Positions 1 to 9,050 are shown, numbered from the stretch's first letter. The stretch is DNA of 64,000 nt from Salinivirgaceae bacterium (GCA_017527435.1 JAFXQB010000025.1:186001-250000); one strand, 5' to 3'. Notes: a model not told the origin generated them from the letters alone. A program made the numbers and translations.

Positions 1-514
1 CACGTTTAACACCGAATTTGTCGTTCAGAACTTTTGTGATAGGAGCCAAGCAGTTGGTTGTGCAAGATGCGTTCGAGATGATGTCCTGACCAGCGTAGGT
101 CTTGTGGTTAACACCGTAAACGAACATCGGGGTAGCATCTTTCGAAGGAGCCGACATAATGACTTTCTTTGCGCCAGCTTGGATGTGCTTGCGAGCTGTC
201 TCGTCAGTCAAGAAGAAACCAGTTGACTCAACAACAACGTCAGCGCCAACCTCGTTCCATTTCAGGTTTGCAGGATCCATTTCTGCAGTCAGACGGATTT
301 TGTTACCGTTAACGATCATGTAGTTACCGTCAACCTTAACGTCACCGTTGAAATGACCGTGAACTGAGTCATACTTCAACATGTAAGCAAGATAATCAGC
401 GTCCAGAAGGTCGTTGATTCCTACAATTTGAATGTCTTTGCTGAAGTTCTCAACAGCAGCGCGGAACACCATACGGCCGATACGACCGAAACCATTGATA
501 CCAACTTTAATCAT
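1..514 (-). CDS. gap: Glyceraldehyde-3-phosphate dehydrogenase, type I (3' end outside window)
   Basis: Cytosolic glycolytic enzyme that oxidises glyceraldehyde-3-phosphate to 1,3-bisphosphoglycerate with NAD+. The visible N-terminal 171 codons start with the Rossmann motif NGFGRIGR (residues 7-14) and reach the active-site block SNASCTTNC, whose catalytic cysteine is about residue 151. The family is usually about 335 residues, so roughly half the gene lies beyond base 1. The ATG at 512-514 gives the expected [14 protein letters not shown] start. A near-perfect Bacteroidetes promoter lies 70-100 bp upstream (585-615). Identification is secure; the C-terminal catalytic domain cannot be inspected. 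Confidence 0.97.
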   Translation of the reverse strand, partial: MIKVGINGFGRIGRMVFRAAVENFSKDIQIVGINDLLDADYLAYMLKYDSVHGHFNGDVKVDGNYMIVNGNKIRLTAEMDPANLKWNEVGADVVVESTGFFLTDETARKHIQAGAKKVIMSAPSKDATPMFVYGVNHKTYAGQDIISNASCTTNCLAPITKVLNDKFGVKR

Positions 515-584
515 AGTTTTTGTGTTTTAAAGTATTAAAAATTAGAAACTTAAATCTCTTTATTGTTCCTTTTCAAAAATCGCT

Positions 585-615
585 CAAAAGTATATAATCG
601 GCTTGTAAAAACAAA
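585..615 (-). promoter_or_regulatory. Promoter of gap, Bacteroidetes type
   Basis: On the minus strand TTTG (612-615) is followed after 19 bp by TACTTTTG (585-592), an exact match to the Bacteroidetes primary-sigma consensus TTTG-N19-TAnnTTTG. It would give a leader of about 65 nt before the gap ATG at 514. Seen in sequence; activity is inferred. Confidence 0.75.
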
Positions 616-803
616 TATGATTTAATCTATTTTTTCTTTTTACGAGAAGCACTGATTTTGATGATTTTTTAGATATGCTGAAGTTGAAAGCTGCTATCCA
701 TAAACAACAAAACCCGACTCGAAACGAATCAGGTGAGGTTTGACATCTTTCAGAATGTCAGCGCAAAAGCGCAAATAAAAAACATCTGAACGATGCTTTT
801 TAT

Positions 804-935
804 TTAGCGCTGCGCGATTTGCTCTGTTGGTTGTGCGTTTTGCGAGTATGCCGGGCAATTGCCTTTCGACGATGCGCAAGCAGACAAAACGGCTATTGTA
901 GCCACAGCAACCATAATTACTGCATATTTCTTCAT
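804..935 (-). CDS. 43-residue lipoprotein with CPAY motif
   Basis: A tiny exported lipoprotein read from the ATG at 933-935 to TAA at 804-806. Residues 1-19 form a basic start (MKKY) and a hydrophobic segment ending in LSAC, a canonical lipobox with the lipidated cysteine at residue 20. The mature part is only about 24 residues, polar, and contains NCPAY (26-30). A purine-rich AGCAGAG lies just before the start. Short lipoproteins with a CPAY motif recur in Bacteroidetes as far as I recall, with no known function. A longer frame across the same bases (694-1002) has no signal peptide and looks spurious. It lies alone between gap and an alcohol dehydrogenase. Confidence 0.7.
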   Translation of the reverse strand: MKKYAVIMVAVATIAVLSACASSKGNCPAYSQNAQPTEQIAQR

Positions 936-1065
936 CTCTGCTATATTTAATTTGAAACGGTGTAAAAGTAGTCTTTTTTGTTACAAATGACACCAGCGGC
1001 AAATAATTTTTGTCGTGTTTTGCGAAAAAAAATTGAGCCGCCAGTGTACGTTGTCGTTAAATATC

Positions 1066-2244
1066 TCAAACTGTTGCCTTTGCGGCGATGCGCAGAATGC
1101 TCTCGACATCAGCAGTGGTGAGTTTTACAAAGCCTCCCGTTGTGCCGTTGATGCCCATCTTCTTGGCTAACAATGGAATATCCGACTCTTTCGCACCGAG
1201 TTGCTCAAAGTTGATTGGCATTCCGATTGACGAAAGGAACCGACGGAAGCAGCGAATGCCTGCGAGCGCGGTGTTTTCAGGATGCTCAAAATCCATCTGG
1301 CAGCCCCAAACGCGGGTGGCAACCTGTGCGAAACGCATAACATTGTGATTCATTGTGAATTCCATCCACGAAGGCATAACCACGGCCAGTCCAGCACCGT
1401 GAGCCACATCGTACAGACCTGACAGTTCGTGCTCAATGCAGTGGCTGTTCCAGTCCTGACTGCGGCCGACGCCAACAATGTCGTTGTGCGCAACCGTTCC
1501 TGCCCACATAATATTGGCGCGGGCTTCGTAGTTGTTCGGGTCGGCAATCACACGCGGCGTTTCCTTGACCATTGTCAGCAGGATGGCTTCGCAAAGACGG
1601 TCGGTAACCTCAACTTCTTCGGTATTAGTGAAATAGCGCTCAAAAACGTGCGCCATAATGTCGGTTGCACCGCAAGCCGTCTGATAGGCTGGCAGGGTGC
1701 AGGTGAGTTCGGGGTTCAAGATTGAGAATCGCGGACGAAGCAAGTCAGAACAGGCGTCGCGCTTGAGAAGGCCGTCTTCGCGAGTGATGACCGATGCGCC
1801 CGAGCCTTCGCTACCAGCGGCGGCAATAGTGAGCACAGTACCCACGGGCAGAGCCTTTTTAATCTCAAGTCCAGTGCCGTACAAATCCCAGAAATCGCCG
1901 TCGTAGCAGACGCCCGCGGCAATGGCTTTCGAACTGTCGATGCACGAGCCGCCGCCAACCGACAGAATGAAATCGACCTTCTCGGCCTTTGCCAGAGCAA
2001 TGCCTTCGCGCACCTTGGTGTCGCGCGGATTGGGTTTCACACCGCCAAGTTCGACGAATGCGATGCCTTCGGCCGCCAGCGATTTTTTGACGCGCCCAAG
2101 TAGACCTGTCCTGACAACCGAGCCAGAACCATAGTGAATCAGCACTTTAGAACCGCCGTGCTTGCGAACGTACTTGCCCGCTTCGTTTTCAGTGCCCTTG
2201 CCAAACACGAATTCGGTTGGACTGTAAAATTGGAAATTGTCCAT
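1066..2244 (-). CDS. Iron-containing alcohol dehydrogenase (butanol dehydrogenase BdhA/YqhD-like)
   Basis: 392-residue NAD(P)H-dependent, metal-containing alcohol dehydrogenase of group III, probably reducing aldehydes to alcohols in fermentation. The nucleotide-binding motif GGGSCIDSSKAIA is at about 97-109. Metal-ligand positions match the family: Asp195 and His199 in ATDIMAH, His268, and His282 in AHGAGLA, with the usual 14-residue spacing between the last two. Length is typical. Upstream, recN ends 34 bp before the start codon on the same strand, so read-through transcription is possible. Substrate cannot be set from sequence; the GGGS...SSK form is closest to butanol dehydrogenases. Confidence 0.92.
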   Translation of the reverse strand: MDNFQFYSPTEFVFGKGTENEAGKYVRKHGGSKVLIHYGSGSVVRTGLLGRVKKSLAAEGIAFVELGGVKPNPRDTKVREGIALAKAEKVDFILSVGGGSCIDSSKAIAAGVCYDGDFWDLYGTGLEIKKALPVGTVLTIAAAGSEGSGASVITREDGLLKRDACSDLLRPRFSILNPELTCTLPAYQTACGATDIMAHVFERYFTNTEEVEVTDRLCEAILLTMVKETPRVIADPNNYEARANIMWAGTVAHNDIVGVGRSQDWNSHCIEHELSGLYDVAHGAGLAVVMPSWMEFTMNHNVMRFAQVATRVWGCQMDFEHPENTALAGIRCFRRFLSSIGMPINFEQLGAKESDIPLLAKKMGINGTTGGFVKLTTADVESILRIAAKATV

Positions 2245-2277
2245 AAAAAGTGGTATAAAGTTATGAATTATAAAGGG

Positions 2278-3933
2278 TTATCCTTTTAACAGTGATTTGG
2301 CGTTCTCTCGCGCCTCGGCGGTGATATTTTTGCCGCTCAACATACGCGCAATCTCATCAACGCGTTCAGCGTCAGACAGTTTGTCAACAATGGTGTGAGT
2401 GGTGCCGCCTTCGTCGTTTTTCGACACGCGGTACTGCACCGCACCCTTGGCGGCAATCTGAGGCAAGTGAGTGATGGTTATAACTTGCATCTGCTTGGCC
2501 ATCAGCGACATAAGTTCACCCATTTTGTGTGCGATGTCGCCTGAAACGCCAGTGTCAATCTCATCGAAAATAACGGTTGGCAGTGCAACCGATTTTGACA
2601 ATATGGCCTTGATGCTCAGCATTAAACGACTTATCTCGCCGCCCGACGCAATCTTCGATATGTTCTGAAGTTCGTGGTTACGGTTGGCGGTGAACAAAAA
2701 GTTGACGCTGTCACGGCCGTTAGGCGTGAATGTGTCCGTATTTGTCAGGCTGATTTGCAACTGCGCGTTGGGCATTCCCAGGCCCGTCAGGTGGCTGCAA
2801 ATCTGCTTGCAGAGCGAATCGGCAATCTTTCGGCGGCTGTCCGACAGTTTGGCTGCCAAATCGGTCAACTGCGTTGTGGCTTGGCTGAGTTGCTTTTCGG
2901 TTTGCTCAATCAATGTTTCGTAATCGCCTGATTTTGTGAGTTTTTGTTCTAAATCGTTGCGAATTGCAATAAGTTCGTCAACGCTTTTGGCCTGATGTTT
3001 CTGCATAAGGCTGTAGAGCAGGTCGAGTTTGGCGCGCAACTCTTCGAGTCGTTCGGGCTGATTTTCGAGCCGTTGCAAATCGCTCTCGAGTTCCTGCGCA
3101 AAGTCTTTCATTTCAATTATCACAGGCTCAAGGCGTTGCAGGTACTCTTCCGATTTTTGGAAGTAGCGCTGCGTCTGCTGAATGGCCTGCCTAACTTGCG
3201 CCAGTCCCGACAAGACGTTTTGTTCGCCATCTTGCAAAACATAGAGCGCGGCGTTCAGATTTTGCTGAATATCAACAATATTCGACAGCGTCTGGAATTC
3301 GTTTTCCATCTCTTCCTGATTGACGCCATCAAGTTTTGCTTCGGCTAACTGGTTGTATTGGAATTGATTATAGTCGTAATCGGCCGACATCTGGCGTGCA
3401 TTTTCCTTCAGTTCGGCAAGTTCGGCCTGCAAACGCTTGTATTCTGCGTAAGCGGCCGAGTATTGTTTCTGTAAATCAGCATTTTGTGCAGCCGCATCAA
3501 CCACGCGCAACTGAAACTGATTGTTGTTCAGTTCAAGATTCTCGTGCTGCGAGTGAATGTCAATCAGATGGCGACCTAAATCTTTGAGTGCGTTAAGGTT
3601 AACGGGCGTATCGTTGACAAAAGCGCGTGATTTTCCGTTTGTCAGCAACTCGCGGCGGACAATTGTTTCGTCCTGATAATCAAGGTCGAGTTCATCGAAA
3701 ATCTTTTCAAGGTGATACGGCTTGACATTGAAAGTGGCTTCAACCACGCATTTCTGCCCCGCATTGCCAATGGCAGTGGTGTCGGCGCGGTTGCCCAGAG
3801 CCAGCATCAGCGCACCAAGCAGAATTGACTTTCCCGCGCCTGTCTCGCCCGTGAGCGTCGAAAAGCCATCGGTGAAATCAACTGTCAGTTCGTCGATTAG
3901 CGCATAGTTCTGTATATGAATCTGATGCAGCAT
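2278..3933 (-). CDS. recN: DNA repair protein RecN
   Basis: SMC-like ATPase that acts early in recombinational repair of double-strand breaks. From the ATG at 3931-3933 the protein is 551 residues, the normal RecN length. Walker A GETGAGKS is at 29-36, a long Gln/Leu/Glu-rich coiled coil fills about 150-370, and the C-terminal head has the signature SGGEISRLMLS followed by Walker B VIFDEIDTGVSG. An in-frame TTG at 3943-3945 would add four residues, but the ATG gives the conserved MLHQIHIQNYALID start. The upstream exported-protein gene ends at 3942, only 8 bp away, so the two are probably co-transcribed. Confidence 0.96.
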   Translation of the reverse strand: MLHQIHIQNYALIDELTVDFTDGFSTLTGETGAGKSILLGALMLALGNRADTTAIGNAGQKCVVEATFNVKPYHLEKIFDELDLDYQDETIVRRELLTNGKSRAFVNDTPVNLNALKDLGRHLIDIHSQHENLELNNNQFQLRVVDAAAQNADLQKQYSAAYAEYKRLQAELAELKENARQMSADYDYNQFQYNQLAEAKLDGVNQEEMENEFQTLSNIVDIQQNLNAALYVLQDGEQNVLSGLAQVRQAIQQTQRYFQKSEEYLQRLEPVIIEMKDFAQELESDLQRLENQPERLEELRAKLDLLYSLMQKHQAKSVDELIAIRNDLEQKLTKSGDYETLIEQTEKQLSQATTQLTDLAAKLSDSRRKIADSLCKQICSHLTGLGMPNAQLQISLTNTDTFTPNGRDSVNFLFTANRNHELQNISKIASGGEISRLMLSIKAILSKSVALPTVIFDEIDTGVSGDIAHKMGELMSLMAKQMQVITITHLPQIAAKGAVQYRVSKNDEGGTTHTIVDKLSDAERVDEIARMLSGKNITAEARENAKSLLKG

Positions 3934-3941
3934 TTTCAATC

Positions 3942-4580
3942 TCAATTACTGATGCCAGCGACCACAATCCAAATAACGCCGCCCGTTAGCACGCCCAAAG
4001 CGCCATCGCGCATCCGTCGTTGGCTTATTGCGGCCTGAACGCCTAAAGTATAATATTCATCGTCAGGCATATCGGGGTATTTCGCCTTCAATTTCTCGAC
4101 TGATTTGGTGGTGTTGCCTGCCACAAATATATAACCGAACGGAACCACCACGCCAACAGGCACGCTGGCATTATTGCTGTTCATACTGAACCGTACCGGC
4201 GGAATGGCCGCCCCGACTGCAGTTGCCGCCACACCGCCAGCGAAAAATCCCCAGCTGAATCCGCCCGAATAATCGGCTTTGCCTTGAAGGAAACGCCGCA
4301 TCTGGTCAACAGTCAGGTCGCCGGCTGCGGTGTCCGACACATATAATATATGCTCACGTCCGCCCTGCGAAACCGAAAAGACCTTGTCGGCGCGCTTGCT
4401 CTTTTGCTTTCCGTTGGGCAATTGGTAGCTGACCACCGTATCGCCTTTGGCTGTAACCTCTATCTTACTGTTACTCACGGCGATACGCTTACCGCACATA
4501 AGCATAATTGTATCTTGGGCATTTGAAATGCTGAACGATAAAATGCATATAATCAGCAATATGTGTTTTTTTAATTTCAT
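3942..4580 (-). CDS. Exported hypothetical protein with glycine-rich hydrophobic segments
   Basis: 212 residues with a clear signal peptide (basic MKLKK, hydrophobic 6-17, likely cut after SNA at residue 21). The first part of the mature protein (about 22-100) is polar with IEVTAKGDTVV and asks-for-bending repeats of beta character; residues 107-125 and the C-terminus (about 194-210) are Gly/Ala-rich and hydrophobic and could insert in a membrane. Between them lies KLKAKYPDMPDDEYYTLG. I do not recognise a named family. It precedes recN by 8 bp, a position that may only reflect shared transcription. A TAGATTTG -7 box lies at 4603-4610. Confidence 0.75.
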   Translation of the reverse strand: MKLKKHILLIICILSFSISNAQDTIMLMCGKRIAVSNSKIEVTAKGDTVVSYQLPNGKQKSKRADKVFSVSQGGREHILYVSDTAAGDLTVDQMRRFLQGKADYSGGFSWGFFAGGVAATAVGAAIPPVRFSMNSNNASVPVGVVVPFGYIFVAGNTTKSVEKLKAKYPDMPDDEYYTLGVQAAISQRRMRDGALGVLTGGVIWIVVAGISN

Positions 4581-4602
4581 AAAACCTTTCGTTTTTTCGT
4601 TT

Positions 4603-4610
4603 CAAATCTA
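4603..4610 (-). promoter_or_regulatory. -7 promoter box upstream of the exported protein/recN pair
   Basis: TAGATTTG on the minus strand is an exact TAnnTTTG match 23 bp upstream of the start codon at 4580. The nearest TTTG (4634-4637) is 23 bp further upstream, longer than the usual 19-20, so only the -7 half is convincing. Confidence 0.45.
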
Positions 4611-4687
4611 CAATTAAATTTCCGGTACTTCCACAAATTTGCCGATTATTGAAAAAATATCGTTCCCATACCTATAACAATTGACTT

Positions 4688-5899
4688 TCACTTCACCTTC
4701 AGCAGACAACTGTCGCCGTAACTCAAGAAGCGAAAATCGTGAGCAAGCGCATAGTCGTAAACGCGGTGCCAGTTGTCGCCGATGAGCGCCGAAACCAGCA
4801 GAAGCAAAGTGCTTTGCGGTTGGTGGAAGTTGGTAATCAGGTTGTCGACAACCTTGTATTGGTAGCCTGGCGCAATCATTATGCAAGTGCTGGCTGTAAG
4901 TTCTTGCTGTCCAGACTGATGAAGCAAATCGAGAAGCGCGGCAAAGGCATCGGCAACCGCCACTGTGTCGGGTAGCGAGTAGGCTTCCCATTGGCCCAAT
5001 TCGATTGGATTTTCGAGTCCGAGTTTGGCTTTCACGCCCATCCAGTACATACTCTCGAGCGTGCGCACGGTTGTAGTGCCCACGGCAACCACTTTTTTCT
5101 TATTGTCGCACAGTGGTTTAAGAATCTCGTCCGACAGCACAAAATGCTCAATGTGCATTGGGTGCTCGCCGATGGTTTCGGTCTGCACAGGCTTGAATGT
5201 CCCCGCACCAACGTGCAGCGTAACGTTCAGATGCTCAATACCTTTGGCCTTCAAAGAATCGAAAACAGCCTGCGTGAAGTGCAGCCCTGCCGTTGGTGCC
5301 GCCACCGAGCCCTTTTCAGCCGAATAGATTGTCTGGTAGCGCACATCGTCAATGGCTTCCGATTTGCGGTTCAGGTACGGCGGAATGGGAATCTGCCCTG
5401 CCCAATCGACAATCTCGCCGAAAGCAACGCTGGGGTTATCCCACTCAAAACGAATTAGTTGTGCATCGCGGTCGGTGCCGACGCGGGTGATGCTCAAAGT
5501 GGTTGATTTCTGGCCGTTGCCAATCTGCTTTGTCAGCGGTCCGCTTTTCCATTTTTTGCTGTTGCCCACGTAGCAAAGCCACACGCAACTACCTGTCTGA
5601 CTGAACATTGTGCTGTATTCGGCGGGCTCGTGCGGCTCAAGGCAAAAGACTTCGACCCGCGCGCCTGAATCCTTGAAAAATTCCATCCGCGCACGGATAA
5701 CCTTTGTGTTGTTGGTCACAATCACCGAGTCCGCATCGAGATGGGCCGCCAGATTGCGAAACACGTCTTCCGTGATGCTACCGTTGTTGTAAACCAACAA
5801 TTTAGACTGGTCGCGTTCGGCCAAAGGGTATTTTGCAATACGCTCGTCGGGAAGCGGATAGTTGAAATCGGAAATCGACAAATTGGATGGAACAATCAT
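4688..5899 (-). CDS. queA: S-adenosylmethionine:tRNA ribosyltransferase-isomerase QueA
   Basis: Transfers and isomerises the ribosyl group of SAM onto preQ1 in tRNA, forming epoxyqueuosine at wobble position 34. The 403-residue protein shows the family start LSISDFNYPLPDERIAKYPL, then SVIVTNNTKVIRAR, the central block GSVAAPTAGLHFT and LHVGAGTFKPVQ, and the C-terminal ITNFHQPQSTLLLLVSALIG. It is longer than the Escherichia coli enzyme (about 356), the extra length lying mainly between about 100 and 160 and near 300-320. It is transcribed away from the DUF2027-Smr gene; the 98-bp space between them carries facing -7 boxes. No preQ1 riboswitch was recognised. Confidence 0.95.
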   Translation of the reverse strand: MIVPSNLSISDFNYPLPDERIAKYPLAERDQSKLLVYNNGSITEDVFRNLAAHLDADSVIVTNNTKVIRARMEFFKDSGARVEVFCLEPHEPAEYSTMFSQTGSCVWLCYVGNSKKWKSGPLTKQIGNGQKSTTLSITRVGTDRDAQLIRFEWDNPSVAFGEIVDWAGQIPIPPYLNRKSEAIDDVRYQTIYSAEKGSVAAPTAGLHFTQAVFDSLKAKGIEHLNVTLHVGAGTFKPVQTETIGEHPMHIEHFVLSDEILKPLCDNKKKVVAVGTTTVRTLESMYWMGVKAKLGLENPIELGQWEAYSLPDTVAVADAFAALLDLLHQSGQQELTASTCIMIAPGYQYKVVDNLITNFHQPQSTLLLLVSALIGDNWHRVYDYALAHDFRFLSYGDSCLLKVK

Positions 5900-5955
5900 T
5901 GTATCAGCAAGTTATAAAACGAATCGCACAGCGGATAATCGGTGACAATTCTCTG

Positions 5956-5973
5956 CAAAAATAACTAACTTCG
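5956..5973. promoter_or_regulatory. Divergent promoter boxes between queA and the Smr gene
   Basis: Minus strand TATTTTTG (5956-5963) is an exact TAnnTTTG and points to queA. Plus strand TAACTTCG (5966-5973) differs at one base and points to the Smr gene, giving a 24-nt leader. The two boxes lie back to back 2 bp apart, so the two directions may compete for polymerase. Confidence 0.45.
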
Positions 5974-5997
5974 CACACTTTTTAAAAATTGAATGCG

Positions 5998-7098
5998 ATG
6001 AACGTAAAAGTTGGCGACAAAGTCAGATTTTTGAACGATATAGGCGGTGGAACCGTCGTGAAAATAATTGACCGACAGAGTGTTATGGTGCTGAACGACG
6101 ACGATTTCGAAGTGCCGACACCTGTGAGCGAGTTGGTTGTGATTGAGTCGGCTGCCGACAGCCGTCTGCGTGGCTCATCGGCCGAGAATAAGAGCGAAAA
6201 ACCTAAACCACAATCGGTTACAACAGATGCAGACGAACAGGATGAACCAGAGTCTGCACCCATTTCGCTCACCGATATTTTCTATCCGCCCGTTGCCATC
6301 GACAAGGGAAACGGCGACTATCTGCGTGAGTATCTGGCATTTGTGCCCAAAGCAAATCAGCAAGGCTTCGACATCTACCTGATCAACGACAGCAACTACA
6401 ACGTGCTCTACAGCATCATCGCCACCGACGCCGACGAGCAGAGCGACTCGGAAGCCGTGGGCGTGCTCGAAGCCAACACCAAGGTGCAGTTTTCGACTCT
6501 GGCGATGAGCAACGTGAACCTGATTCCCGCCTACACGTTCCATCTAACTTTCTATAGGAAAGGCAGTTTCAAAATCAAAGAGCCGCTTTCGCGCACCATA
6601 GAACTGAACCCAGTGAAGTTCTACAAAGAAGCGTCGTTTGTGAAAAACGAGTTTTTCAGCAAAAACGCGATGATGATTGCGCTGATTGACGAGCACGCCG
6701 CCGCCAACTCTATTGAGAATATGACCGAGAAGGATTTCAAGAAGGTGATGGCCGAGAAACTCAAAGGCGAAAAGACTGAACATAAGGAATTTAAGTCGGG
6801 CAAGGCCATTCAATCGCAGATTGTGGAAGTTGACCTGCACATTCACGAACTGTTGGATGATTTCCGTGGTTTGAGCAACAGCGAAATGCTTGAAATTCAA
6901 ATGCGTAAATTCCGCGAAGAACTCGACAACGCAATGCGCAAGGGCATCAAAAAGATTGTCTTCATCCACGGTGTTGGCGCGGGCGTTTTGAAACTTGAAA
7001 TCCGCAAGGAACTCGACCGCATGAAGAAAAAACTTGATTATCAGGATGCTTCGTTCAAAGAGTACGGCTACGGGGCAACGCTGGTAAGAATATTTTGA
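5998..7098 (+). CDS. DUF2027 and Smr domain protein
   Basis: 366-residue protein from the ATG at 5998 (MNVKVGDKVRFLNDIGGG). Residues 1-40 are a small beta domain like that of DUF2027 proteins (KVGDKVRFLND, VMVLNDDDFEVPTPVSELV); about 60-95 is a low-complexity Ser/Lys/Glu linker; about 98-225 is a beta-rich domain (FIPxx-type LINDSNYNVLYSI); and about 275-366 is a Smr domain with VDLHIHEL and the FIHGVGAGVLKLEIRKEL motif. Smr domains bind or cut branched DNA or RNA; the role of this Bacteroidetes architecture is unknown. A TTG nine bases upstream is in frame but less likely. A bidirectional terminator follows 32 bp after the stop. Confidence 0.88.
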   Translation: MNVKVGDKVRFLNDIGGGTVVKIIDRQSVMVLNDDDFEVPTPVSELVVIESAADSRLRGSSAENKSEKPKPQSVTTDADEQDEPESAPISLTDIFYPPVAIDKGNGDYLREYLAFVPKANQQGFDIYLINDSNYNVLYSIIATDADEQSDSEAVGVLEANTKVQFSTLAMSNVNLIPAYTFHLTFYRKGSFKIKEPLSRTIELNPVKFYKEASFVKNEFFSKNAMMIALIDEHAAANSIENMTEKDFKKVMAEKLKGEKTEHKEFKSGKAIQSQIVEVDLHIHELLDDFRGLSNSEMLEIQMRKFREELDNAMRKGIKKIVFIHGVGAGVLKLEIRKELDRMKKKLDYQDASFKEYGYGATLVRIF

Positions 7099-7130
7099 AA
7101 ACCATCAAATAAAGGACCAGGTTCCTAACT

Positions 7131-7163
7131 AAAAAAGGGGCATCAAACACTGATGCCCCTTTC
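7131..7163. terminator. Bidirectional terminator between Smr gene and DUF4301 gene
   Basis: GGGGCATC (7137-7144) pairs with GATGCCCC (7152-7159) around a 7-nt loop, flanked by an A-run on the left and TTT on the right, so it can serve both convergent genes. Confidence 0.85.
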
Positions 7164-7180
7164 ATTTTATCGATAGTCAA

Positions 7181-8695
7181 CTACTGATGTGCTTCGCGCA
7201 ATAGGTCGTTAACCGTTTTAACAGGATTGAACGTGCTGGCCGGAACTTCCACAAACAGAGTAATCCAGTCGCTCATTGCGCCGTTCCAAAGACCTGGTAA
7301 CTCAAGCGCACGCACGGTTTTGCCTTCGATACTCTTGCTGCTGATGAAGCCCGTTTGCGGGTCAACAAACATTGGCAAATCGAACTTGTTGCCTTTATAA
7401 TCAACCGTTGAGCAAACCAAATCAACCGGGTTGAAGTGGGTGGCCTGAACCATTATATCTTTCTTGTCGTCAGGAATTTGCGTGCTTTCAAGAATCTGCA
7501 GCTGGATTGAACCGTCGGCGCCTTTCACCCAGTACGGACCGCCGCCCGGCTCGCCTTCGTTCACCACCATTCCGCACACGCGCATCGGGCGGTTCAGCTT
7601 GTTGCGCAGGAAGTCGAGCTTCTGATTCTCGGAATAGAGCGGGAACTCGGCTGGCGGCAAAATGGCCAGCTTGGTCTTCAAAAATGCTTCAACTTCAATC
7701 ATTAACGCTTCAGTCGGGTTTTCGTCGAGCTTGCGCAGATACTCGAAAACCTTGGCCTGGTTCGAGAGCAGCATACCCGCTATCGCCTTTTTATACAGCA
7801 ATGTATCGGCGTTCTGGCGTTCCTGCACCACATTGTCGATATTCTTAATAAAGATGATGTCGGCGTCAATCTGGTTCAGGTTGGCGATGAGAGCGCCGTG
7901 TCCGCCCGGACGGAAAACCAGACCGCCATCGGGGGTGTGCACCGGCTTGTTGTTCTCATCAACGGCAACCGTGTCAGTTTCAGGCTTTTGCGTGCTGAAC
8001 GACACCTTGTAGCGGCAGTTATATTTTTTGCTGTAGAGCGGCATCACTTCTTCCAACTTCTTCTCAAACAATTCCTTATGCGATTCCGACACTGTGAAAT
8101 GCAAGTTTGCCACACCATTTTCGGCCGCGTAGGCAGCGCCTTCTTTCAGATGCTCTTCAAATGGTGTGATGCTGCCGTCGGCGGTTTTGTGGAATTTCAG
8201 CAAGCCTTTCGGTAACTTGCCGTAGTTCAAACCATTATCGGTAAGAATGGCTTTCAAAAGAACATCGAGTTGCTTGTTTTTCAGAACATCTTCAACACTG
8301 GTTCCCTGTTTTTTCAAAACGGCTTGTAAATCATCATAAAAAGCGAACTTTGTGATGTTGTTCACCAAATCGGCTATAGCCTTGTCGCTCATTGCTTTAT
8401 CGTAATCTTGCGGGCCTTTGTACGCGTCCATCGCCTCAAAAAGCTTCTTGAACATCCGCGACGCAGCGCCCGATGCTGGAACAAATTTCAGTTTCCTCGC
8501 ACCAGACGCCTCAAACAGTTTCACGTACTCGAGCAAGCGCGCCTCCGACAGGCATTTGATGCCGTTTTTTGCCGTTGCTGCTGCCACAATGTCAAGTGGA
8601 TTGAATCCCTTTGCAAATCGTCTGATTTGCTCTTCCACATCACGCGGCTCAAGATTGTGAGCCTTGATTGATGCTAATTCTTGCTGGTTATACAT
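7181..8695 (-). CDS. DUF4301 family protein
   Basis: 504-residue cytosolic protein of the DUF4301 family, known mainly in Bacteroidetes. Features include FVPASGAASRMFKKLFEAM (about 76-94), reminiscent of the P-loop-like start of sugar nucleotidyltransferases, GLVFRPGGHGALIANLNQIDADIIFIKNIDNV (about 258-290), and RPMRVCGMVVNEGEPGGGPYWV (about 367-390). The GGHGALIxNLN...D.I..KNIDN block resembles UDP-sugar pyrophosphorylases, so a nucleotidyltransferase activity is a reasonable guess but not shown. No signal peptide. A consensus promoter lies at 8772-8801. It stands alone on the minus strand between two terminator or promoter regions. Confidence 0.85.
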   Translation of the reverse strand: MYNQQELASIKAHNLEPRDVEEQIRRFAKGFNPLDIVAAATAKNGIKCLSEARLLEYVKLFEASGARKLKFVPASGAASRMFKKLFEAMDAYKGPQDYDKAMSDKAIADLVNNITKFAFYDDLQAVLKKQGTSVEDVLKNKQLDVLLKAILTDNGLNYGKLPKGLLKFHKTADGSITPFEEHLKEGAAYAAENGVANLHFTVSESHKELFEKKLEEVMPLYSKKYNCRYKVSFSTQKPETDTVAVDENNKPVHTPDGGLVFRPGGHGALIANLNQIDADIIFIKNIDNVVQERQNADTLLYKKAIAGMLLSNQAKVFEYLRKLDENPTEALMIEVEAFLKTKLAILPPAEFPLYSENQKLDFLRNKLNRPMRVCGMVVNEGEPGGGPYWVKGADGSIQLQILESTQIPDDKKDIMVQATHFNPVDLVCSTVDYKGNKFDLPMFVDPQTGFISSKSIEGKTVRALELPGLWNGAMSDWITLFVEVPASTFNPVKTVNDLLREAHQ

Positions 8696-8771
8696 AAGCG
8701 TAGTATTTAGTGTTTAGTTTTAGTTAAAATCAGCCAAAAAACGATTCGTTTTGCCCCCAAACAGGGTATAT

Positions 8772-8801
8772 CAAAGTTAGCGTTCTAAATGGGAAAAGCA
8801 A
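8772..8801 (-). promoter_or_regulatory. Promoter of the DUF4301 gene
   Basis: Minus-strand TTG (8799-8801), 19 bp, TAACTTTG (8772-8779): an exact -7 box with correct spacing, giving a leader of about 70 nt. The rest of the 355-bp space up to 9050 is AT-rich and holds a TATACTTTAG match (8873-8882, plus strand) and the first tonB promoter; no gene is visible there. Confidence 0.7.
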
Positions 8802-8993
8802 GAAGAAAAGCGCCATTGTGCAAAGTTTTTGGCTTGCGCCGACGTTAATTACGGCGGTGCCGATTGTAAATCTATACTTTAGACGGTGAGTTTTTTTGTT
8901 TTTTTTCTCGTAGTGACTATTGCTGGTTTTTATGGCAATGAAAAATCGACTTTCATATATAATAGGTATTGCTAAAAAAACTTAATCGGCCTA

Positions 8994-9024
8994 TTGCATT
9001 TTTAATTTAATGTGCTTACTTTTA
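8994..9024 (+). promoter_or_regulatory. Promoter of first tonB paralogue
   Basis: TTG (8994-8996), 20 bp, TACTTTTA (9017-9024), one base off the TAnnTTTG consensus. The start codon at 9051 is 26 bp further on. The same TACTTTTA box precedes the second paralogue at 9833-9840. Confidence 0.6.
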
Positions 9025-9050
9025 AGGACTAATCTTTAAAATCAATCATT

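Noticed and set aside
694-1002. 102-residue minus-strand frame next to gap
   Set aside because: No signal peptide, basic composition and no family; it overlaps the 43-residue lipoprotein, whose lipobox is much stronger evidence.
4614-4991. 125-residue minus-strand frame
   Set aside because: Out-of-frame overlap with the 3' end of queA.
5900-5997. preQ1 riboswitch before queA
   Set aside because: No H-type pseudoknot pattern seen; the space is filled by the divergent promoters.
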